Shown piece after piece: positions 8,781 to 17,094 of a DNA stretch of 19,833 nt. How positions within the stretch are numbered: the stretch's first letter is position 1; the number at the start of each line of letters is the position of its first letter. The position numbers were made by a program, and so were the translations under genes. The notes beneath the pieces were generated by a model that saw nothing but the letters and a program-made list of their open reading frames with translations, had not been told where the DNA came from and made no database searches. This DNA comes from Euryarchaeota archaeon UBA24 (GTDB lineage Archaea; Halobacteriota; Halobacteria; Halobacteriales; Hikarchaeaceae), in assembly GCA_002503845.1 (NCBI GenBank), contig DASO01000012.1, positions 1-19,833 on the forward strand, written 5' to 3'.

Positions 8781-8815
8781 CATCTCGAAACGAAAAGAAA
8801 CCGCTTTACGAGATG
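8781..8815 (+). repeat. Inverted repeat in the xdhC-membrane protein gap
   Basis: CATCTCG (8781-8787) and CGAGATG (8809-8815) are perfect inverted repeats. AAA/TTT extends the stem with one bulged A. It could be the xdhC transcript end or an operator, since the likely TATA box of the next gene (CTTTACG, 8804-8810) lies in its second arm. Confidence 0.45.
8804..8810 (+). promoter_or_regulatory. Possible TATA box of the repeat-containing membrane protein
   Basis: CTTTACG lies about 26 bases before the ATG at 8832, preceded by the purine-rich CGAAAAGAAACC, which could act as a BRE. The match to consensus is partial. Confidence 0.35.
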
Positions 8816-8831
8816 CATTCTTTTCTTCGCT

Positions 8832-9647
8832 ATGCAACGACGGACTGCAGCTATTTATGCGGCACTCTTACTCCTTCTTGCAGCTGGATCTTACGCGACC
8901 ATAGGTGCAGTAGACGCACCAGTAATAACGATCACTAACCCTGAATATTCCTATGCGTCAGGTGATCAGGCCACACTAAACAATAAAGCTTACACAGTAT
9001 CTGCAGTAACTAGTGATTTTGCAGAATTAGAGTGGATAGATGAGTCTATTGTAAAAACCGAAACATGGGAAGCAGGCGATACGATCAAAATAGGAGAGTC
9101 TGACTTTTTAATAGGCACTCTCTCCACCGTCGATCCTATGACTTCAACATTTATTTTAACCGAAGTGCGACCTATAGGGGATGTTGAGACTGTCACTGTT
9201 AATTCTCAAACATATGTGATCCTCCAAACCGACTCAAATACCTCCTCCAAACCTTCCTTATTGCTTAAAGAAGATTATTTAACAGATAAATACGGCCCTG
9301 CAGCACAAATTGAATTAAGTATCGGAGATATTATTGAATACGATTCGAAACCCACTCTCATAGCCGATGTATCTGATCAAATTATAACGGTCTCTTGGTC
9401 CTCTCCAAAAACTAACACACTTGCTATAAGCGAAGGGGATATAATCGATTCAAACGGAATCTCTTATGTCGCCCATTTTGAGAATTACATGCTTCACTTG
9501 TCTAGCGATGTTGATGATTATGAAAGACAAGCATCTGTCATCGAAAAGTTCTACGAACGAATAAATGGTCTCTGGGGAATTTCCATTCTTGGAAGTCTTG
9601 CGTCCATTCTACTCCTGTCTATGGCCTATCTTTCTTCGCGCTACTGA
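8832..9647 (+). CDS. Exported, C-terminally anchored protein with short beta repeats
   Basis: 271 residues. The N-terminal hydrophobic segment (8-26) with MQRR before it looks like a signal peptide or membrane anchor. A second hydrophobic helix at about 248-267 is followed by SSRY, so most of the protein should lie outside the cell. Between them a GD-centred unit recurs: YASGDQATLNNKAYTVSAV (41-59), WEAGDTIKIGESDFLIGTL (79-97), VRPIGDVETVTVNSQTYVIL (112-131), ELSIGDIIEYDSKPTLIADV (161-180) and AISEGDIIDSNGISYVAHF (198-216). The units suggest small beta modules. I recall uncharacterised haloarchaeal proteins with a similar MQRR...AAIY start, but no function is known. Confidence 0.75.
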   Translation: MQRRTAAIYAALLLLLAAGSYATIGAVDAPVITITNPEYSYASGDQATLNNKAYTVSAVTSDFAELEWIDESIVKTETWEAGDTIKIGESDFLIGTLSTVDPMTSTFILTEVRPIGDVETVTVNSQTYVILQTDSNTSSKPSLLLKEDYLTDKYGPAAQIELSIGDIIEYDSKPTLIADVSDQIITVSWSSPKTNTLAISEGDIIDSNGISYVAHFENYMLHLSSDVDDYERQASVIEKFYERINGLWGISILGSLASILLLSMAYLSSRY

Positions 9648-9679
9648 TAAATTTTATAGATCCGCAGGCCCCATCAACC

Positions 9680-9688
9680 TATAATATT
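9680..9688 (+). promoter_or_regulatory. Possible TATA box for the S6e gene
   Basis: TATAATATT is the best TATA-like sequence in the gap before S6e. With the S6e start at 9757 it would give a 5' leader of about 45-50 bases, unlike the leaderless genes around it. Confidence 0.35.
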
Positions 9689-9756
9689 CACACAATTGAT
9701 ATCACACCAAACAGCGCATCGATGCCCTTTTGTCCAAAGCATGTCTCCGTCCCGAT

Positions 9757-10167
9757 ATGGCCGAATTTCAAGTAGTCGTTGGAGATCCCGACACTGGTAA
9801 CTCTTATCAGTTTACCGTCGAGGGAAAAGAAGCCAATCGATTCATAGGAAAAGAAATCGGAGATGAGGTCGAAGGAAAATTAATTGGCCTCGATGGATAC
9901 ACGCTGCTTCTAACTGGAGGCTCTGATATCATCGGGCGTCAACTAAACAAAGAAATAAAAGGATCAGCTCCACGAAAAATATTAATAACAGACAAATCAG
10001 GGCACAAAAATTCTCTCCGCTCAGGTGAGAGAAAACGTATAATTGTAAGAGGCCGAGAAATCTCTGAACAAACTTCTCAAATTAATACTGTGGTATCCAC
10101 TAAAGGAAAAATTTCCATCGAAGATCTAGTCAACTCTACAGAAGAAATCGAAGAAGAATCCGATTAA
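9757..10167 (+). CDS. rps6e: 30S ribosomal protein S6e
   Basis: 136 residues from ATG 9757, the usual archaeal S6e length. The start MAEFQVVVGDPDTGNSYQF and the segments ANRFIGKEIGDEVEG, GLDGYTLLLTGGSDIIGRQ and SGERKRIIVRGREIS are characteristic of the family, found only in archaea and eukaryotes. It binds the small subunit. An upstream in-frame TTG (9730) would add nine residues absent from the family, so it is rejected. The last ~25 residues are acidic (EEIEEESD). It converges on the DHH gene with an 11-base gap. Confidence 0.95.
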   Translation: MAEFQVVVGDPDTGNSYQFTVEGKEANRFIGKEIGDEVEGKLIGLDGYTLLLTGGSDIIGRQLNKEIKGSAPRKILITDKSGHKNSLRSGERKRIIVRGREISEQTSQINTVVSTKGKISIEDLVNSTEEIEEESD

Positions 10168-10178
10168 TTAGTTTCTCT

Positions 10179-11258
10179 TCACGCTGTATTTTCATTTCCC
10201 AGCATATGTTTAAAAGCTTCAAGTAGTACCTCTTTCGTTTCTTCCCCTTGACTTATCCAATGATTGGCATAATGAAGTAAATCTAAAAATTCAATCGGCA
10301 TACAACCCGAGGCCATAGGATGCCCTCCCCCTCCAAATATCCTTGCAAGTTCATGACATCTTTTGAATTTCTCACTCCCTCTAATACTGACCCCGCCTGT
10401 TGGTTTAATTATCACACATACATCTGCCCCCTCTCCTCTAATGCCTTCTGCAACTTCGTTTTGGGAGCATCTTCCATATGTTATCCCTATGGTAAATCCT
10501 CCGATTTTTCTGTATTCTGCACGATCTACGGCACGTCCAATTAGATCATTTTTTTCTTCCCTATGCTCTTGTATAAATAACATCACGTCTTCTGGTAAAT
10601 CCGCTCCGTATTCTCGAACAACTTCTATATACTCTTTGAATGGTGCCCACATGGCAAAATCCGCTAAATACCCACTTCGAGCATCTTCACATAGCCACAA
10701 ATCATGATCTCTAGTCACTTGCACCAACTCCTTCATGTCCTCAGAAAAATCTCCATTTAACACTCTGAATACTACATCTGCAGCACATTCTTCGGACGAA
10801 TCTCCCAATTCCACTCGAATTCCCAATGACTTCACAAAATCACACACATCCTTGTCCCATCGATGATGATCACACCACAGAATAAAATCAGTTTTCTCGC
10901 ATAATTCTTCCAATCCTGGTTCTATTCCCTCAACCGAATCTGGACAAAGATCACATATGTATATTTTGACCCCTTGATCGGAATATTTAGCAACCCGATT
11001 GAGGCAATCTTCCAAATCGTAAGGACTAGTTGGGACACAAACTGCCCCCTGATGAGTTTCTTGTACAAGAGCCGCACAAGTCAACCCATCCGCATCTGAA
11101 TCTGTAATCACCACCACGCTTGCTCCTTCGAGAGAATTCTCAAGTTCCCTTTCTTTCTGCTCGCGATAAAACGAATCTGGAACAAAAAATCCCATTCCTG
11201 GCAATAAAGATGCCCTTTCCAGATCTACCCCTGGTCCTTTGACAAGCTCATCTTTCAT
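10179..11258 (-). CDS. DHH-family phosphoesterase
   Basis: 359 residues from ATG 11258. The N-terminal DHH domain shows VVVITDSDADGLTCAAL (48-64, motif I aspartates D53, D55, D57), CDLCPDS (102-108) and the signature CDHH (129-132). The C-terminal DHHA1 domain carries FGGGGHPMASGC (308-319). The family cleaves phosphodiester bonds in single-stranded DNA, RNA, cyclic dinucleotides or nanoRNA using two Mn ions. This archaeal type is RecJ/NrnA-like and its substrate is not known. It holds about 14 cysteines, many for an archaeal cytosolic enzyme. The start was moved from 11294 to 11258 because the upstream residues are not family-like and TTTATTA lies 26 bases before ATG 11258. Confidence 0.88.
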   Translation of the reverse strand: MKDELVKGPGVDLERASLLPGMGFFVPDSFYREQKERELENSLEGASVVVITDSDADGLTCAALVQETHQGAVCVPTSPYDLEDCLNRVAKYSDQGVKIYICDLCPDSVEGIEPGLEELCEKTDFILWCDHHRWDKDVCDFVKSLGIRVELGDSSEECAADVVFRVLNGDFSEDMKELVQVTRDHDLWLCEDARSGYLADFAMWAPFKEYIEVVREYGADLPEDVMLFIQEHREEKNDLIGRAVDRAEYRKIGGFTIGITYGRCSQNEVAEGIRGEGADVCVIIKPTGGVSIRGSEKFKRCHELARIFGGGGHPMASGCMPIEFLDLLHYANHWISQGEETKEVLLEAFKHMLGNENTA

Positions 11259-11280
11259 ATATCTCTCTCCTTTCCCGAGA

Positions 11281-11287
11281 TAATAAA
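11281..11287 (-). promoter_or_regulatory. TATA box of the DHH gene
   Basis: On the minus strand TTTATTA lies 26 bases before ATG 11258, predicting a leaderless or nearly leaderless transcript. It supports the shorter start for the phosphoesterase. Confidence 0.55.
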
Positions 11288-11343
11288 GTCCCACCGATGC
11301 GAAATATCATTCACTGTCTAGCGATACTCTTTTTGGGTTGCCG

Positions 11344-11353
11344 TTTAAATAAA
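11344..11353 (+). promoter_or_regulatory. TATA-like run close to the DUF5806-like start
   Basis: TTTAAATAAA is a consensus-like TATA sequence but ends only a few bases before ATG 11358. If used, transcription would begin inside the present reading frame. Either it is a chance AT run or the true start is later; no later ATG keeps the conserved N-terminus. Confidence 0.25.
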
Positions 11354-11357
11354 AAAT

Positions 11358-11963
11358 ATGGCTGAAGATCCGCCCGAAATTGGACTGGAAGAAGCTGACT
11401 TTTCCAACGAAGATACCTCCGATTCTTCACTTCCTGAAGATGTCCGTACGTACGATCGATTCAGCAAAATCGATAGAGCGAGTTACGATAGAGTAAACAA
11501 ATTCCTCAGAGACCGGACTTATATCACCGCGCGAGAATGGGCAATTGCACGATTGTGTGCGGATTTTAGAACCGCAACCGGAATTGAAATGACTAAAATA
11601 GGAACTCACTTACCCGAGTTGGTTCCCTTCATGACCAAACCCTACTCCCCACAAGCAGTCAACCAAGCACGCCATGCCTTTGAAGCGAAAATAAAAAAGT
11701 CTGGAGCAACGTTTCTATATGGTGCAATGTCTGGTTTTATCACTGCAAATCAGTTGGACGATCTAATGTATGAGTCAACTGAAGTTGCCAAATTCCTTCT
11801 AGAAGTTGAAAGCATAGATCTCTCTCTAAATGAAGAATTGGAAGCCGAAGATCGCATCTCAAGCATCATGCGTGATGTAAGGCGAGCTGCAATCAAACTC
11901 CGCCACGAAGATAATCATTGCCCCGAATGTGGACAGCCTCTACATGAGGATCCTACTAAATGA
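11358..11963 (+). CDS. DUF5806-like conserved haloarchaeal protein
   Basis: 201 residues, soluble. The core from PEDVRTYDRFSKIDR (26-40) through YDRVNKFLRDRTYITAREWA, ARLCADFRTATGIEMTKIG, PELVPFMTKPYSPQAVNQAR and FLYGAMSGFITANQLDDLMY closely follows a haloarchaeal family I recall as DUF5806, which has no known function. The region is alpha-helical by composition. The acidic first 30 residues are variable in type, and the tail ends in CPECGQPL, half a zinc-ribbon motif. It overlaps the following surface-protein gene by ATGA, so they are co-transcribed. Its presence is a marker of the Halobacteria-related lineage. Confidence 0.85.
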   Translation: MAEDPPEIGLEEADFSNEDTSDSSLPEDVRTYDRFSKIDRASYDRVNKFLRDRTYITAREWAIARLCADFRTATGIEMTKIGTHLPELVPFMTKPYSPQAVNQARHAFEAKIKKSGATFLYGAMSGFITANQLDDLMYESTEVAKFLLEVESIDLSLNEELEAEDRISSIMRDVRRAAIKLRHEDNHCPECGQPLHEDPTK

Positions 11964-13549
11964 GATATCCCCCAATCATCGCGGTTATAGTGGTTTTATT
12001 AATCGCTAGTTTGGCATATTCCATCCCTTCTTGGAATGGCAATACGGACCCATTAGATATTTTTTCCAATATTTATGATATTCGAGATCCCCTTGATCCC
12101 TCAACACCCGATACAGTGGGATCTGAAAATGGGTATCACCATGCCGATCGAATTTCTATCGACCAGTCTGATGGTTTAAGTGATGACGAAATCCTCGCCT
12201 ACGTATCTCGGGCACACGCTCGAACTGAGTACATCTTGAATTTGGAATTTGATAAACTCATCCCAATCAACGTAACTACTACAAATGAATTCGTGAAAAC
12301 ACACTCCGCGGATGATGACAGTGAAGACGCCGAGTTTAGTTATTCTGCTTGGAACAATCAAGTATGGGAGGCAATTTTTATAATAGGCGAAAATCAAGCA
12401 GCAGAATCTGAATTAGAAAATACTTCTGCCCAAAGCATTGCGGGAGTGTACACTAATGGCCAGATAGTAATAGTGAATGATTCTGATGATGCTCTCCGTG
12501 TAATCCCCGAAGATGTACTTATTCACGAATTGGTACATGCTCTACAAGATCAAGAGGGACTTTTCGACACGCTTTATGAATCATCTCCTCAGCTTACTCA
12601 AGACACCCAACTATCGACAAAAGGCCTCTCAGAAGGCCACGCAATGTACGTGGAATGGTACTATGATCAGGTTTGTAATGGATCTATTTCCGTACGTAAT
12701 AATTCACTTTTAGAAGAAGTGGTATGGGGAGACTGGCAATGTGTCCCTCCTCCTAAAATCACACGCGACACGTCCAATTCAGAAACAAACCCCCCGCCCC
12801 CTCCAGTCAACTTCGGCGCGTTGATAATATTATTCCATCCTTATTCCGATGGGGGAGCTTATGTAGCCCATCTAAAATCCCAAGATGGTTGGGACTCTGT
12901 CAACGCGAAATATGCCTCTCCCCCTCTTTCCACCGAACAAATTATCCACCTCTCTGAAGAAAAACCATCCCCTTTGGAAATAAATTTCCCCGAAGAAGGT
13001 ATTCCTAGTCATACTGGAGGGACTTGGAAGTCAAATCCTGACCATGGAATTGATGGGGCCGATACCGTGGGTGAGGCTAGTATTTTTTCGATGTTTTGGC
13101 ATCAATCCCGTGAATATAATGCAAATGCCATCACAACAAACACATTTTGGAATTCTCGGGAAACTTCTCAAAACTCATCCGGCCTCCAACCATCTGCCCA
13201 CTTTAATTATACTAGTCCACCTTCTACAGGGTGGGGAAATGACAAGTTACTACCTATCTACCGATCTGGAACCGACCAAACTGAGTATGGGTACATCTGG
13301 ACAACAAAGTGGGACACACCACTCGATGCAAATGAATTCCACACCGCATACTCTAAAATTATAGCTGCACACCACGCCACTAAAATCGGGAAGAGCGACG
13401 ATGGCAAAACAACCCTGTGGGTAATCCAAAACGGACCATTCGCAGATTCGTTTGCTATTTCCACCACTAGTAAAACAGTTACCATAGTCAATGCCCCTAC
13501 TCCTGCTGATGTAGAAGAAATATTGACTTCCTTTTCGTTATCTGTGTAA
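11960..13549 (+). CDS. Hvo_1808-family secreted surface protein, metalloprotease-like
   Basis: 529 residues. A hydrophobic signal segment (5-21) indicates export; no lipobox cysteine is visible. The family signature SIDQSDGLSDDEILAYVSRA (66-85) is followed by a zinc-type motif HELVHALQDQEG (189-200: H189, E190, H193) and then SEGHAMYVEW (224-233), whose E225 is placed to be a third ligand. This looks like a gluzincin protease, but activity is not shown for the family as far as I know. Asn-x-Ser/Thr sites are common, fitting surface glycosylation. Proline-rich NPPPPPVN lies near 277-284. Translation is coupled to the DUF5806-like gene by ATGA overlap, with GAGGA about ten bases upstream. RNase P RNA follows. 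Confidence 0.83.
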   Translation: MRYPPIIAVIVVLLIASLAYSIPSWNGNTDPLDIFSNIYDIRDPLDPSTPDTVGSENGYHHADRISIDQSDGLSDDEILAYVSRAHARTEYILNLEFDKLIPINVTTTNEFVKTHSADDDSEDAEFSYSAWNNQVWEAIFIIGENQAAESELENTSAQSIAGVYTNGQIVIVNDSDDALRVIPEDVLIHELVHALQDQEGLFDTLYESSPQLTQDTQLSTKGLSEGHAMYVEWYYDQVCNGSISVRNNSLLEEVVWGDWQCVPPPKITRDTSNSETNPPPPPVNFGALIILFHPYSDGGAYVAHLKSQDGWDSVNAKYASPPLSTEQIIHLSEEKPSPLEINFPEEGIPSHTGGTWKSNPDHGIDGADTVGEASIFSMFWHQSREYNANAITTNTFWNSRETSQNSSGLQPSAHFNYTSPPSTGWGNDKLLPIYRSGTDQTEYGYIWTTKWDTPLDANEFHTAYSKIIAAHHATKIGKSDDGKTTLWVIQNGPFADSFAISTTSKTVTIVNAPTPADVEEILTSFSLSV

Positions 13550-13579
13550 ATATTTCTCCACACACCTTACCACAACAAT

Positions 13580-13586
13580 CTTATTA
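13580..13586 (+). promoter_or_regulatory. Promoter of RNase P RNA
   Basis: CTTATTA lies about 26-27 bases before the likely 5' end of RNase P RNA at 13610, so the RNA probably has its own archaeal promoter rather than depending on the upstream gene. Confidence 0.4.
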
Positions 13587-13609
13587 CCTCTCAAACACTC
13601 AGTGGGTTC

Positions 13610-13970
13610 GGTGACAGAGGAAGACCGGCCACCGCGGACCATCCGTGAGGAAAGTCCCCCCACCGGTCGTACAGGTGACCAGGTGCAAGCTTGGAGTGGG
13701 AGACCACTGGCTCTGAAACAGAAACGACACGTCTCCACCAGACCTATGAAACGAGCGAACCTCTCCCGTAAGGGTGAGGGAGTTAACCTCCTGAGGGTGG
13801 AAGGTGCCAGATATTTTCTGGACGTTAGATATTCTATCTAACTTGAGGATCGATGGAACGGTGAAACCTCACCGGTGCAAGCCCGTGCCGCAAAAGTAGT
13901 ACGACCAGGGCCCGGGTGCTTAGCCGAATGCCGGAGAAAAACAGAAGGGGGCTTACTCTCCTCAGCCACC
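13610..13970 (+). ncRNA. rnpB: RNase P RNA, archaeal type A
   Basis: About 361 nt, the catalytic RNA that matures tRNA 5' ends. Universal elements are present: GAGGAAAGTCC (13647-13657, CR-I) with the following C-run, GGTGCAAGCCCGTGCCGCAA near 13873 (CR-IV region), and ACAGAAGGGGGCTTA (13941-13955, CR-V). The P4 pseudoknot forms between AGTCCCCCC and GAAGGGGGCTT. The ends come from P1: GGTGACAGAGG (13610-13620) pairs with CCTCAGCCACC (13960-13970) in 9 of 11 positions. Short open frames across it on both strands are shadows. T-rich sequence follows at 13971-13982. Confidence 0.93.
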
Positions 13971-14001
13971 ATATTTCTTATCTTGAACCAACCCAGAAAG
14001 C

Positions 14002-14008
14002 TATAGTA
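14002..14008 (+). promoter_or_regulatory. TATA box of the amidohydrolase-Rieske pair
   Basis: TATAGTA is centred 27 bases before ATG 14032, the spacing of a leaderless archaeal transcript. An out-of-frame ATG at 14021 would lie outside such an mRNA. Confidence 0.6.
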
Positions 14009-14031
14009 TCCCTCCCCTCCTATGGATCTCC

Positions 14032-15120
14032 ATGGGCACATACAAGTATCGTGTAGTTGATTCAGATGCACATTATATGGAGGGATTGGACCAATTAGTG
14101 GACTACTTCCCCGAACCCTGGAAAACACGCATGATAGGGGGGTCTGGCAAGGACAAAGCGAGTATTGCAGGCATATATCCAATCTCCACGGGAGATAGGT
14201 CTATTTTTGGTAGAATTCAACGAGACGAGTTCACCGAAATGCAACGAAAAGCGGGTGGGTTTGTTCCAGAAATAATCCCGGACGTGATGGAGTTTCTTGG
14301 GGTGGATGCAATCAATATGCTCTCTCAGAAAATGCTCACATTTTCTAGAATAAAAGGCGACGACGAAAGGGCAACTCTTCTCGCAAATGCCTATACAGAT
14401 TACATGTTGGACAAAGTAGTGGACCCTAGTGAGGGTATCTATACGATGATTCCTATTCCATTTCAAGAACCAAAAGAAGCTGTAGAACTCATCGATAGGG
14501 TGTCTCATGAAAAAGGTATCATCGGTGGATGTTTTGTTACCGCAGGCCCCGAACCACCCTTTGGAAATAGAAAATATGACCCTATATATGAAGCAGCAGA
14601 GGCCAATAATCTCCCAGTAGTCTTCCACGCAGGCGGTGGCGGGATTGATGAATTTGTTAGTGCCGGATATGAGAAATTCATTGAGACTCATGTTTTAGGA
14701 TTTTTGATGGCAAACCAATCTCAAATAACCAGCTTAGTCGTTCAAGGAATCCCTGAGAAATTCCCCAATCTAAAGATAGTTTTCCAAGAATCTGGTGTAT
14801 TTTGGATCCCATTAATGATGCACAGACTCGACACAGAATACTTAAAAAGACAATCAGAGGCCCCTCTGTTAACAAAAAAACCATCCGAATATATCAAAGA
14901 AATGTACTTTGGAATTCAACCACTAGAAATACCCGACGAACTTTCTTATTTGCGCCAGGTAATCGATATGATCGGTGGGGCAGATAGGCTTCTCTACGCA
15001 TCGGATTACCCCCACTGGGATTATGACCCACCTAGTGCCATCACTGATTTGAGTATCTTATCTGATGATGAGAAAAAACGCATTTTATCAGGAACTGCAA
15101 ACGAGGTTTTTGGAATATGA
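14032..15120 (+). CDS. Amidohydrolase-2 family metal-dependent hydrolase
   Basis: 362 residues, TIM-barrel hydrolase related to ACMSD and the Amidohydro_2 group. The first strand ends in VVDSDAHYMEG (8-18; D12 and H14 as metal-binding D-x-H). VVFHAGGGG (196-204) gives H199, ETHVLGF (218-224) gives H220, and LLYASDYPHWD (320-330) gives the catalytic D325. Family members hydrolyse C-N bonds or decarboxylate aromatic acids. The substrate is not predictable here. It is first in a two-gene operon, overlapping the Rieske gene by ATGA. Similar pairings of an Amidohydro_2 enzyme with a small Rieske protein occur in bacteria and suggest a ring- or amide-degrading step. No signal peptide, so cytosolic. 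Confidence 0.88.
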   Translation: MGTYKYRVVDSDAHYMEGLDQLVDYFPEPWKTRMIGGSGKDKASIAGIYPISTGDRSIFGRIQRDEFTEMQRKAGGFVPEIIPDVMEFLGVDAINMLSQKMLTFSRIKGDDERATLLANAYTDYMLDKVVDPSEGIYTMIPIPFQEPKEAVELIDRVSHEKGIIGGCFVTAGPEPPFGNRKYDPIYEAAEANNLPVVFHAGGGGIDEFVSAGYEKFIETHVLGFLMANQSQITSLVVQGIPEKFPNLKIVFQESGVFWIPLMMHRLDTEYLKRQSEAPLLTKKPSEYIKEMYFGIQPLEIPDELSYLRQVIDMIGGADRLLYASDYPHWDYDPPSAITDLSILSDDEKKRILSGTANEVFGI

Positions 15121-15479
15121 CACAAGTACTTATTTGTCATGTGGACGAATTACCCGTGGGCGAACGAAAAATAGTTGAGTTAGAGGGGAAGTCTATCGGT
15201 GTTTTCAATATTGAAGGAAAGTACTATGCCGCATCCAACACTTGTCCTCATAGAGGCGGACCAGTCTGCACCGGTCGCGTGGGAAATGAACTACTTGCAG
15301 ACTTTGTCGGAGTTGGACTCCGGGTTAAAGAACACTTTGGTCCCAATTTAGTTCTCGCTTGCCCTTGGCATGGATGGGAATTCAACATGGAAACAGGGGT
15401 GCATTTAGGGGACCCTCAGATTTCGTTACCTGTGTACACGGTCACTGTTCAAGACAAAGAAATTTTCATTGAAATATAG
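15117..15479 (+). CDS. Small Rieske [2Fe-2S] protein
   Basis: 120 residues, soluble. The Rieske ligands are C43 and H45 (TCPHRGGPVC) and C82 and H85 (CPWHGWEFN). It is most like the stand-alone ferredoxin components of ring-hydroxylating oxygenases. The two ligand pairs are 39 residues apart, while the usual gap is under about 20; the extra stretch (about 57-78, rich in V, G, L and F) seems to be an inserted loop. C51 after the first box is another cysteine. It is translationally coupled to the amidohydrolase and probably passes electrons to, or is needed by, a partner in the same pathway. No terminal oxygenase or reductase gene is in the window. Confidence 0.9.
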   Translation: MTQVLICHVDELPVGERKIVELEGKSIGVFNIEGKYYAASNTCPHRGGPVCTGRVGNELLADFVGVGLRVKEHFGPNLVLACPWHGWEFNMETGVHLGDPQISLPVYTVTVQDKEIFIEI

Positions 15480-15502
15480 TTCTCTATTTCTAGTATGGTC
15501 AA

Positions 15503-15509
15503 TTTAACT
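15503..15509 (+). promoter_or_regulatory. TATA box of the amidase gene
   Basis: TTTAACT is centred 27 bases before ATG 15533, predicting a leaderless transcript separate from the upstream Rieske operon. Confidence 0.5.
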
Positions 15510-15532
15510 CGTATCCGAGCTAACTATGACTT

Positions 15533-17026
15533 ATGGAAATCAATCTCACCCCATCTGAATTAGTTCAACTTGGTTCTCGATTCGGCATTTCTGTGAACTC
15601 TGCCGATGCAGAAATTTTATGCCAAGATGTGATAGATAACATCCAAAATTTAGAAGACCCATATCTGACCCCTACACTTCCTCCAACTGCTACTGAAAAT
15701 AGATCTTGGCAACCTCCACAAAAAGATCCTTATAATGCAATTGCAATCTCCTGTATAGTTCCACCCTCTCACCAAGGAACTCTCTCTAATCTAAAAGTAG
15801 GCGTCAAAGATGCCATTTCGGTTGCAGGTATACCCATGAGAGCTGGGTCTGAAATATTCTCAAATTTCATTCCAACCTCCGATGCAACTTTAGTGACACG
15901 ATTGTTATCCTCTGGAGCAACTATCACTGTAAAGACAACTCTAGATGAATTGGCGGCCTCTCCCCGTTCCACGACCAGTGTAGACGGTCCTATACTAAAC
16001 CCTCATGATCCCAATAGGGTCGCTGGAGGCTCTTCGGGAGGTAGTGCCATCGCTACAGCCACTGGTATTGTAGACATCGCCATTGGAACTGACACAGGAG
16101 GTTCTGTCCGCGGACCAGCTTCTTTCTGTGGTATTTTAGGAATTAAACCCACTTATGGACTTATCTCTCTCAATGGTGTTGTGGAAAACACCTATACCCT
16201 AGATCACGTAGGTATTTTTTCAAAGACAGTTGAAAATATGGCCCTTTGCCTCGATGCAATTGCAGGAAAAGACGAAAAAGATCCGGCAAGTATGCAGGCA
16301 GCAGGCAAAGATGATTACAAATTTGGGGGTTATATGGAATCCTTACAGAACCAACCTCCTGTAGACCAGATAACATTTGGATTGTTAGAAGAAGGATTCG
16401 GCGAAGGGGTCAACACCAAAATCGAATCAAAAACACGAGAAACGATCGATAATCTGTCAAACGCTGGCGCATCTATAAAATCCATTTCTATCCCAAAACT
16501 AGCAGAACACAAAGCACTAAAGGATCACATATCTTACGCCGAAACAGCGGTTCATTGGAGAGCCAGAGGCGCACCCTACCGAAAAGGAGGTTCTGCCGAT
16601 CCCTTCTATCAATCGACTTTTACCCATCGCGCACAAGAAAAAGATTTCAAATTGGGACGTTACTACAAATCGAAATTACTTACTGGTTGTTATCTACTCG
16701 ATGAAAACAATGGGCAGAGCTATACTCATTCTCAAGCAGCAAGATCTCAATTTACCACCAACTTTGAGAATTCGATGATTGACGTAGACGTTTTGATAAC
16801 TCCCACCATGGTGGGCCTCCCACCTCGCGTTGAAGATGCTTCTAATCCTGGATTTGACACGGGAAGGAATACTCGAATAGCAAACCTCACCGGACTTCCT
16901 GCAATATCCATACCCAATGGGAAAATAGACGGTTTATGTATTGGGATTCAATTAATAGGAAAATCTTTCGATGAAGCAAAGCTACTATGTTATGCTAACG
17001 CCGTCCAGAATTTTACCTCAAAATAA
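15533..17026 (+). CDS. Amidase-signature family hydrolase
   Basis: 497 residues. The Ser-cisSer-Lys triad of the family is visible: K92 in [10 protein letters not shown], the cis-serine in GGSSGGS (165-171) and the nucleophile S191 in [25 protein letters not shown] follows, as in GatA and amidases. The C-terminal part has [13 protein letters not shown] and [13 protein letters not shown], also typical. It hydrolyses an amide to acid and ammonia. It is not GatA by context, since no gatB or gatC is near and the N-terminal ~80 residues are longer than in GatA. Its closeness to the amidohydrolase-Rieske pair suggests a shared catabolic role. Substrate unknown. Confidence 0.9.
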   Translation: MEINLTPSELVQLGSRFGISVNSADAEILCQDVIDNIQNLEDPYLTPTLPPTATENRSWQPPQKDPYNAIAISCIVPPSHQGTLSNLKVGVKDAISVAGIPMRAGSEIFSNFIPTSDATLVTRLLSSGATITVKTTLDELAASPRSTTSVDGPILNPHDPNRVAGGSSGGSAIATATGIVDIAIGTDTGGSVRGPASFCGILGIKPTYGLISLNGVVENTYTLDHVGIFSKTVENMALCLDAIAGKDEKDPASMQAAGKDDYKFGGYMESLQNQPPVDQITFGLLEEGFGEGVNTKIESKTRETIDNLSNAGASIKSISIPKLAEHKALKDHISYAETAVHWRARGAPYRKGGSADPFYQSTFTHRAQEKDFKLGRYYKSKLLTGCYLLDENNGQSYTHSQAARSQFTTNFENSMIDVDVLITPTMVGLPPRVEDASNPGFDTGRNTRIANLTGLPAISIPNGKIDGLCIGIQLIGKSFDEAKLLCYANAVQNFTSK

Positions 17027-17094
17027 TTTTTACTTAAATAATTAGCTTGGAGTGTATGGAAACCTATTTGACCACGTCGATTTTACACGACTTA

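Noticed and set aside
9730..9756. N-terminal extension of S6e from TTG 9730
   Set aside because: The family starts at MAEFQVVVGDPD; the nine extra residues are not part of it.
11259..11294. N-terminal extension of the DHH gene
   Set aside because: The upstream residues cover the promoter TATA and are not like the family N-terminus.
13538..14182. Open frames across and beside the RNase P RNA
   Set aside because: The sequence is explained by RNase P RNA with its conserved P4 and CR elements, and by the antisense of the amidohydrolase start.
14095..14691. 198-codon minus-strand frame within the amidohydrolase
   Set aside because: It is antisense to a well-supported gene and has no recognisable motifs or promoter.
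15533..17026. Glu-tRNA(Gln) amidotransferase subunit A
   Set aside because: There is no gatB, gatC or gatD/E neighbour and the N-terminus is longer than in GatA; a general amidase is the safer call.
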